From Zizania palustris (lineage: Eukaryota > Streptophyta > Magnoliopsida > Poales > Poaceae), in assembly GCA_019279435.1 (NCBI GenBank), contig JAAALK010000286.1, positions 49,114,289-49,178,288 of the forward strand: a stretch of DNA of 64,000 nt. Reading direction: 5' to 3'. Positions 56,208 through 64,000 of this stretch are shown here, one piece after another. The notes below the pieces were generated by a model, which searched no databases, was not told the DNA's origin, and was given only the letters and a program-made list of their open reading frames with translations. Within the stretch, counting starts at the first letter, position 1. Each line of letters opens with the position of its first letter. The position numbers were made by a program, and so were the translations under genes.

Positions 56208-59200
56208 CTATGATGACAACACAGACTGTAGTGCAAGCTGTTGCTGAGGCTGCAAAGAAGACCATGTTGACGCCAATACTGAAGGAGGCAATGTTGTCTG
56301 AAGCTGTCTCAGCAAATTAACCATCCTACTAAAAGTCTGTTCTGTTGCCAGATCCCTTACCCGCACATATATCTGCATCCAGAAGGAAATAGATATGGTG
56401 TTACAAACTAAACAATGTTCTAAAAGCCATGGTGGATAATCACTTGAGTCTCATGAGGTCCACTACCAGCATCACCAAACAACTAGTATAACCCGTCCAT
56501 TGCATTTCTCACGGAAAACATTCATCACTTTGGAATGTTTTCTCACAATCTGGTATTAGGGCTTTGGTACAACAATACTATGATAGCCCTACATGAGACA
56601 AGAAAATGCTCTTTTTGTCTAAATTAAAGACTTTTACATTGGCATGTTGAAAAATTGGGAAGAAACTGTGAAGTTACATATTATATTCACAATTCTTGCA
56701 ATTCGAAACTCATTTCAAAAACCACATCATTAGTCATTCATAGATAGACACAAAATACATTGTCTTGAGCCAGAAGCCCAGGCTAAAAAATGTTTTGTGC
56801 TACTACAATATGACCAGCAATTTCCAACTACATACAATATAATGGAACATGGAAATATGAAGCATTGGATATAACTAGTAGTGCATAAACAGATGACATC
56901 ATTTGACACCTAAATTGCCAATACGGCAATACCCTGAGCCCTGAGGTACATACTCTGTTGCAAATTATTTAACCCGGACAAAGCTATTTTAACTTTCAGC
57001 AACCCAGTTCAAGATATAAGGGTAGTTAACCGACTCAGTGGATGATGAAATCTAAATGATCAGCCAACCAAACACAATATCACAATAACTCTAGCCTGTT
57101 TCAACATGTATCGTCCAATACTAGCTCATTCTCTGTTGTGTTAATTTCTAATCAATGTGCATATTAGAGTTAAGGACTTAAGACCTTAAGACATGAAATC
57201 ATAGTTGTTACGGAGACGCACGGCGACCTACCACCTTCACAACATTACAGCGCTTATGACGTGCAGCGTGGCGTTGCCATAGACACATTGGCGCGTCAAA
57301 CAATATAAGAAAATAACTTATAGGATTTAGAAAAATACATCAACATATAAATTGTAAATAACAATAGCAATAGCAATATAATATGATAAAAATAACAATA
57401 CAATATTAAGTTGTAATATTGTTAGTTTACATACCTTATAAAATTATATATATAATTAAAATTTCAATAACACATTTAAAATTTTATCTAATATTATATT
57501 TAAATTTAAGTTAATAATCTATTTATAAAATCTGCAAATAGTCAATTTATGCACAGCCCATTTAAAGCCCATTAGGATTTCTTATTTCTCAACCCTGATT
57601 TCTATTCCACTCCTCTCTTCCCCCACCCTTCCGCCACCACTCTCCCCCACCACCTCTCTCCCCACCCTTCTAGCCTGCCGCCCCTCTTTCCCTTCCTCTC
57701 CCCTGGCCGCACCGCGCGCACCTGGCTGAGCCGCGGCCAGCCGCGCCGCGCACACCTGTCCCTTGCCGCGCTACGCCCTCACTGCTAGGACGTCGCACCG
57801 CCTTCGTATGGCAGGCGCCACGTGCCTGTGGAGACCCTCGGCGATATGGCAACGATATGGCGATTCCATAACAACTATGCATGAAATTTTGCACTCAAAA
57901 AATAAGGAGGGATCCTAGAGACTGAAAGGATGCAGATAGTTATGTTGCTGATTTCTTTATTTATATATAATCAAATCAAAAGGGGACAATTGCAGTGAAA
58001 TTAAGAAAATATTTGAAAAAAAAAATACCTCTGCAATAACAGAGACAATCTTTGGAAGATACTGGTTGTTATGACCCAAAAGCTCCCTATCTGACCTGTA
58101 TGTCAATAAAATTGAAAATAAAATCTTCAAGGAAATGAAAAATGAATATGATAAATTGATAATAAGGAAGCATAGATTGATGTATCTGCACCATATCTAA
58201 GCAATACTACATAACTCTACAATGTGGCCATTACTTACTTCTCAAGCATCGCACAGAACTGTTCATGAACAATTTTGGCCTCGATTAAGTCATTTTTTAT
58301 TGGCAGGCAACTTAACCAAGCAGGAATGACCTGTTAATATTTAAAAAATGATGGATGGTCAGAAGCATTGGGTGTTAAGGAATTACAACACATAGTATAG
58401 TAAATCTACTGCTGCCTGGCAGACATAGTGCAAGTCCAAAATGGATACGACTATTATTTAGGAAGAAGGCTGGCGGTGTCATTTCATTTTTCATATTCTT
58501 TTAACATAGAATTAATTGAATCAAACTGGACAGTCACTTATGGCTTTCAATGGTTCATTCGATGTTTGCATACAGTATGGCCCTATTACCTGCTTCATGT
58601 AACTAACGCCAGTATTTATCAAGGACAACTAAAGAAACTCAGTATTTTAAGTTCGATAGACAAGATTTCAATTGATCAACTAGACAACTAGCACACCAAT
58701 ATTCTAAATGCAATATTAACTAACGCTTAAAAGTATGACCAGGCCTGTTCTGGATTGACAAGATATAAATAAATGATTTAAGGCCAATATTTCTCATGTA
58801 TTAATCAACCTACATACATGAATGCCTTTTCAGAATCTGTACTTCTTTGTAAGAAGGTAACGGTGGATTTAACCATTACAATCATTGGAAAATGTCAAAT
58901 GTGGAACAAAAGTATGAAGGCTGTGTTCAATGAAAAAACTCCCATTCATTTACCAAAACAATATTATCACAAATGCATGGTGTTTAGCTAGTCTCAATTA
59001 TGTGCAATACACTTCAGACTTTCAGAGTAAGAATATAAATGCATATGGCTTGCAAGATACCTGAGATGCATCAATGCCTTCACGATGAAACTGGCATATT
59101 TTCCCAAGAGCAGAAACAGCATTGTCATATGCCATTGCATTATCCAAGTCCAACGCATTAGGATGCTTGATTACATTGTGTAGTCTGGATAGGGCCTCTG

Positions 59201-61921
59201 CAGAAACGAATTAACACATCAACACAAATTCAGCTATAAACTAGCCTAACTCACAGTTATTACAACACATACCGCCAGTGCGAGGCCTAAAGCAGAACAA
59301 CCAAACTCAGCACAAATGCCTATACCATAAACGGCAGCCTGAAAGCAGCAGATTAAGCATGAAAAACTCCCTCACATTTTCCATAAAAACTAAGAAATAT
59401 TGCATAATATTACAAATGAAACTTTGTGTATCAAGCCATCAAGTTAAACATAAAATATTCAAACCTGTCTAATATCTGGGTTTTCAGTTGTGCAGGCTTC
59501 TATCAAAAAAGGAAGATATGCATCATAATATCTGAAAATGACAGATCATACATTTTTTTCCTAATCAAATATTAGAAGAATCATTTCTTCCAAGAAAAAT
59601 GTTAAAAGGGTTATGAGTCACAAAACTGTTACCTCACAGCTGCTTCACGGCAGTGCTCCGCAACATCATCAAAAATGCATATGGCAATCCTTCTTTCCTC
59701 TGCTGTTTTATCCTTAGCCTAATATTATTGATCAAAATTAATAAAAAATACTTATAATGACCATCAGAATCACTTTTTGTGTGTGGCAAACAGTACATTG
59801 TGTAATCAGATATTGTATGATTACAGACTGATATCTGAAAATGAACTTATATGTGCCAACAGAAAAGTTTCGAGACGCCTTTATATTTCCTTTTTGGAAC
59901 ATCTAGGCAAAGGATTTCATCTGGCAAGCCAAACAAAATTTGGGTAAAGGGAATATCATCTGAAAATGGCCCAAAAGAAATATAGCATGGTTCAAGGTTT
60001 CATATTGGTAGTAAAAACACTTTTTGTGTAAAGTTCAGTGTTCAGTATCCTGCACCCACAAGGCTAATAAAACACAGGTCCGATCAAATAGTTCGCCATT
60101 TCACTTACCAACATAGGTGTCAAGTAAATGGAAAGTTCATCAAAGAACGGAAGGAAATAAGTCTTGAACGTTTTAACCAGAGTGCCCAAACAATCACCAA
60201 TCTGCAGAAACACAAAAGATAAACCTGTATAAATTATTTATAATAAAGATTGGAAATTAGCAGTCGCAGCTGTTTCTCCAGTATAAGTTGGATGTAAAAC
60301 ACAGTCATGCTTGCTCCTTTTATAAGGTGTGATTTTACTTCAGACGATCTTTTAGGTTGGATTTTGACCACAAATTTCTCTAGAAATATACTGTTACTAA
60401 TTAGGAAAAACATAAAAAGCACTGAAATACAAATGCATCTGTAGCAATTTTGTAATTTGTACCACTAAACATATACATAGTTAGCCTAATTGTTGGTCAA
60501 AACTTGCAAAGTTTGAAACTTGAAATATGTGCACACCCTATAAACTTGAATGGTGAGAGTAGTTAATTAGGCATGTGCAAATCTTTCAATTTCAGCAGTG
60601 CACACAGCTACACACACTTGTCAAATGCTATATGTATCAGGGAAAAAAATGAAAAACAGGTAGATCTAAATATACCGCTTGTGTCCAAAAAGTTACAGTC
60701 AGTCTAGTTTTCAAAAGCTTGTTACAGTCAGTCTAGTTTTCAAAAGCTTACTTGATCAAGTATTTCATCCTCCTGTTCATTTTCTTCTCTGAGTAGATCC
60801 TCTTCTTCTGAATCAAATCTTCAGCCGTTGCCCTCTCTCTTCGTTCTCCTCCTCCTGTTAGTACTTGCAGTTATTACTTCTTTGATTCCATCCACTATAG
60901 ATCTGACCTGGCCTTCCTCAAGAAGTGTTCCTGATATCTGAGTGAAGAAAACAGAACATAGATTATTATAGTGGCCTGTACAGAATAAACAGGGGCACAG
61001 TATGAAAATAAAAGGGCAAATAACAACTATTCTGTTACAAATATGAATGACAGATTTTATTGATAAATAAAGTGGAATGATACAGGGAGGTTAAACCATA
61101 GGTCAAATTTTGCCAGAAGAGCCAACCAACATGTCGCTACTAATGCAAAAATGTAACCATAAGTAGTAGAGTAGCTAACACTGAAATTTCTCAAACCTGT
61201 TAGTAATTCAATCATTCTTTTAGTATTTTACCATCCAGCATAGTTCAAGCCATACCAGTCCATTCAGGTCCACATGGTGCACACATTTCACGCAGGTCTA
61301 AAACTTCTGGTCTAGTAAAAGGTATGAGTTTAAAAAGCATATAGGCAGGACAAAAAAAGAGCTAGCTGTGCCTGAAGTAAAAAATATTGAAGCTTCTCAA
61401 GAAAACTAAGCTCTCAGTGCAACAAAGCAAAAACTATAACTAGAGTACAACACAAGACCTGTATGGATTCATTCAGCGATTCCATCATGCTTGCACAAAT
61501 TTGTGTGTCAGGTTTCCTGCACAGAGTTTGGAATGCTTAAACAAAACAATAGTGACCGACAAAACAAGTACTAAGGAAAAAAAGTAAGGAGTTTCAGTTA
61601 GCATGTTGCGCTTACTTTATGTATAGCCTCTACAAGAGCTGGAACTATGTAATCAGATAGTTGCTTAAGATAAGATTCATCCCGACCTTGCGATTGGCTC
61701 TTTTCTATTGCCAACTTGCTGAGCGTAGAAGCTCAGGCATTGCTGGGGAGATTGCACAATGTATAAAACATGAGAGAAATGCAAAAATAATGGGAACTAC
61801 ATGAAAAATCATAGTTGCAAACCTGAAACAGCTGCCTTCCTAACTTCTTCATGAAAATAGAATTTGAGAAGAGGCACCAGAGTAGTTGCGACCTGTACGG
61901 GTCCAAGATTCAGCTGGAGCT

Positions 61922-61989
<68 letters not shown>

Positions 61990-63428
61990 CACAAAAAACA
62001 TAACCTAACCTGATCGATCCATGGGAAAAACCCTTCCTTGAGCTCATCAGCATAGCAACATAGCATATTACATGCTGTTGCTTTCTCCTCCAGCAGACTG
62101 GTTCGGATGCCAATTCTCTTATCTCCTAGTGTAATAGTCTCGACACTGCATTCATGCTAGCAGTCAAGTAAAACATACCATTCTACAGACTTCATATTAT
62201 AGAACAATAAGACAAGCATGGGATATCAACATTCAAATCATGTGTGCTGTTTGATTCATATGGATCTGTCAAACACATGCAAATTTGAAACATGGAAACA
62301 AACTAATGTCATGCCTGCCATGATCACATTCAACATTTTCAAATCTTCCATCATGGGAATGTGACCAGCAACACAGCGGAAACAAAATTATGATAAATTG
62401 CAACCATAACTAAACATGGAGTGAACTCCTAAAACATACCCCTCATCATCAGATTCACCATTTTCATCTTCTGGCCCAGCAGAAGTGACACTCACATCTG
62501 TTTAAGCTGAGCAGACTGGAGCAGAGGAGGCATAACAACACTCATGTATGGTATAAAGTCCTGACCAAGGCATTTACACAATCTCGCCCAAGCCTACAAA
62601 ATGCAATTAAGATAAGCAAAACTGAACTGCACTAGTGAAATGACAACAGCATTTTAAGTTCCAACATACTTGCAGCATGTAGCTAGTTATAGGATCATCA
62701 GCCTCCATCTGAGATCCTTGCAATGTCATCAAAACTTCCATCACCTAGCAAGAAAAATATGTTAGGAGCCAAAGAAACAACAAATTCAGCAGACAGCATC
62801 CAAGTAAGCCTGTCAGCAACACAATCAGAACAAGTCAAAGATAACAGCTACACAGTTACTTTGACATTTTTCCCATGGTGAATAGTTATGTGTATTAGAG
62901 CAACTAGCAAATCATTACCTGCTTAGCATCATCCTTAAATTTTTGTTTCCCGACAGCCATACCAACTAAGCTAATGCATTCCATGGATTTGGCACGCAAC
63001 ATTCTGTTTGATTTGTCAGTTGCATTCATGAGTATAGCCTTGAGATATGGCAAGACTGCATCGTAATATTTTTGGAAGTGTTCCTGAAACAATAATATTG
63101 CAGAACTTTTAGCAATAATGTTGGCCAGAAAACCTTCAAAAATATTTTCCGTTGTACCTGGGAAGAATCTGCAGCTGATGCTAAAGCAGTTAAAGCACTT
63201 TCTTGCAACCATTTGGTTTCCAGTCTACGAGAAAACATACAAAATTTCCAAACATTAAACAAAACTTATGCTCATATTTATGATGTATAAATGAAGATTC
63301 CATGATTGAATGCAAGGATTAACCTGAAGCAATAACAAAAGTTTCCCAACTATCCCATCCAGGTATGGTGTCAAAATATCAGGTCTGCAGTTCTCGCTGA
63401 AGTTTAGAATCGCGGAAGCTGCATGTCC
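56208..63428 (-). CDS. Importin beta-3 / IPO5-like karyopherin, C-terminal 18 exons (partial)
   Basis: Minus-strand exons: 63324-63428, 63158-63224, 62919-63083, 62670-62744, 62440-62593, 62010-62145, 61823-61892, 61616-61742, 61459-61516, 60752-60937, 60109-60201, 59633-59718, 59465-59531, 59273-59338, 59061-59197, 58239-58330, 58029-58095, 56208-56372. They encode about 640 residues of a HEAT-repeat nuclear import receptor that binds cargo and RanGTP: GHAASAILNFSENCRPDILT, KYYDAVLPYLKAILMNA, SMECISLVGMAVGKQKF, AWARLCKCLGQDFIPYM, ACNMLCCYADELKEGFFPW, ERRIAICIFDDVAEHCRE, PAWLSCLPIKNDLIEAKI, and the tail QPQQQLALQSVLSS. This order matches IPO5/RanBP5/Kap121. The N-terminal ~420 residues lie beyond the window. 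Exons near 62500, 61716, 61513, 60800 and 59287 have 1-nt frame errors. Confidence 0.9.
57200..57879. mobile_element. DNA-transposon-like insertion in the last importin intron
   Basis: CATAGTTGTTACGGAGACGC at 57200 is mirrored at the right end as CATAGTTGTTATGGAATCGC (17 of 20 identical). The interior is AT-rich then GC/CT-rich, with no transposase. It occupies the 1656-bp intron before the last exon. Confidence 0.65.
60692..60749. repeat. Perfect 29-bp tandem duplication at an intron start
   Basis: GTTACAGTCAGTCTAGTTTT followed by CAAAAGCTT occurs twice without a change, ending 2 bp from the donor site of the importin exon at 60752. Confidence 0.95.
61925..61986. repeat. (CA)31 microsatellite
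   Basis: 31 uninterrupted CA units within the importin intron between exons 62010-62145 and 61823-61892. The encoded poly-Cys/Val frame on the minus strand is an artefact. Confidence 0.98.
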
Positions 63429-64000
63429 CTGACCTCATTGAGAATATAAGACAATGATTAGATCATGTATTGCTAATAACTCGACATGACAAGTCAATCG
63501 CAATTCACAAGTATACATCAAAGAAAAAGCAAGAGGCACCAATGAATAGTCAGTGATTACTGATTAAAATAATTGTGTAACCATTTAATGTCAGTGATTA
63601 GGCACAGATGGCAGCATCATAAAACCTTATTAAATCATTTCATCATGAAATGTGGTCACACAAAAAAAAAAGAATCCGCATACAGATGCTAGCATAGCTC
63701 ACCTGCATTGTAAGGCACTATAAACATCATAAATAACTAGGTTGGAATGAGTTTGAGGGTGTAGTATATCTGGTTTTGATGGTTGAGGGGTGTGTTTTAC
63801 TCACTTTTGTAGTTGAAGGCTGAAATTAGACCACCACGGTAGTTGAGGGGATAAAAAGACTGATTCCTTACCTATATACACATTTTTTAATATAATTGAC
63901 CAAATTTCCATGTATTTTGTTACTGAAACTATAGGAGAAAGTTTGATTTCTAGGCACTTTGTACTCATTCCTTCCAATGCATAAATGTAAGTTAATCTTC
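63429..64000. other. Importin intron or upstream sequence, partial
   Basis: No further importin exon is visible before the window end. A repeat-like stretch (GTTGAGGGGTGTGTTTTACT and TAGTTGAGGGGATAAAAAGA, 63740-63860) suggests a transposon in the intron. Confidence 0.4.

Noticed and set aside
61910..62113. Minus-strand frame with a poly-Cys-Val tail
   Set aside because: It fuses a real importin exon with the (CA)31 microsatellite of the intron.

Overview
The window is nuclear DNA from a grass (Poaceae). The evidence is GC-rich exons with short phase-consistent introns, Tourist-type MITEs with TAA target duplications, a chromovirus (Ty3/gypsy) with 3.3-kb LTRs, CACTA and Mutator-like remnants, and an ERS1-type ethylene receptor. 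A panicoid grass is my guess from the MITE types; the sequence does not prove it. Two runs of exactly 1000 N (32463-33462, 51155-52154) show a scaffold of three contigs.

Contig 1 (1-32462). All genes here are on the minus strand and read cleanly: an intronless ELO-family fatty-acid elongase (2633-3478), a DUF1764 basic nucleolar-type protein (7139-7657), a five-exon coiled-coil protein of unknown function (8743-10887; 232 aa), and an ethylene receptor ERS1 (11963-15593; five coding exons, 627 aa, with an inferred 5' UTR intron). Then come a decayed Mutator-like element with GRF-like, plant-mobile-domain and transposase remnants (about 17.4-19.8 kb), an LTR fragment, a minisatellite, and a Tekay/Del-type chromovirus on the minus strand (21554-32462). 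Its LTRs, PPT, PBS, gag-protease, RT-RNaseH, integrase, chromodomain and an extra ORF upstream of gag can be recognised. Its right LTR runs into the first gap.

Contig 2 (33463-51154). It opens with a reverse-complement copy of window positions 5315-1, including a second ELO copy with many small indels. Two insertions in the contig 1 copy (the MITE at 427-1135 and an inverted-repeat element around 2215-2368) are missing from the contig 2 copy, and the first leaves a precise single-TTA empty site. The contig continues with a 52-aa hydrophobic ORF, a three-exon plastid-type DUF6737-like gene, a hAT MITE, a CACTA element holding a ~160-nt imperfect hairpin, a solo LTR, a MITE in TA repeats, and a seven-exon HAD-superfamily phosphatase (SDT1/pyrimidine 5'-nucleotidase-like). 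Every multi-domain gene here carries 1-nt indels.

Contig 3 (52155-64000). It begins inside a second, broken chromovirus integrase with chromodomain and LTR start. It ends with 18 exons of the C-terminal part of an importin-beta-3/IPO5-like karyopherin on the minus strand, again with several 1-nt indels.

The genes are unrelated housekeeping or signalling loci separated by transposons; there is no operon-like logic. The most informative observation is about structure: contig 2 looks like the alternative haplotype or homoeologue of the left edge of the window and the sequence beyond it, placed inverted. A real inverted duplication is the alternative. I found no evidence for a wholly new biological system. 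The best candidates for new biology are the CACTA hairpin, the extra ORF of the chromovirus and the composite Mutator-like element.
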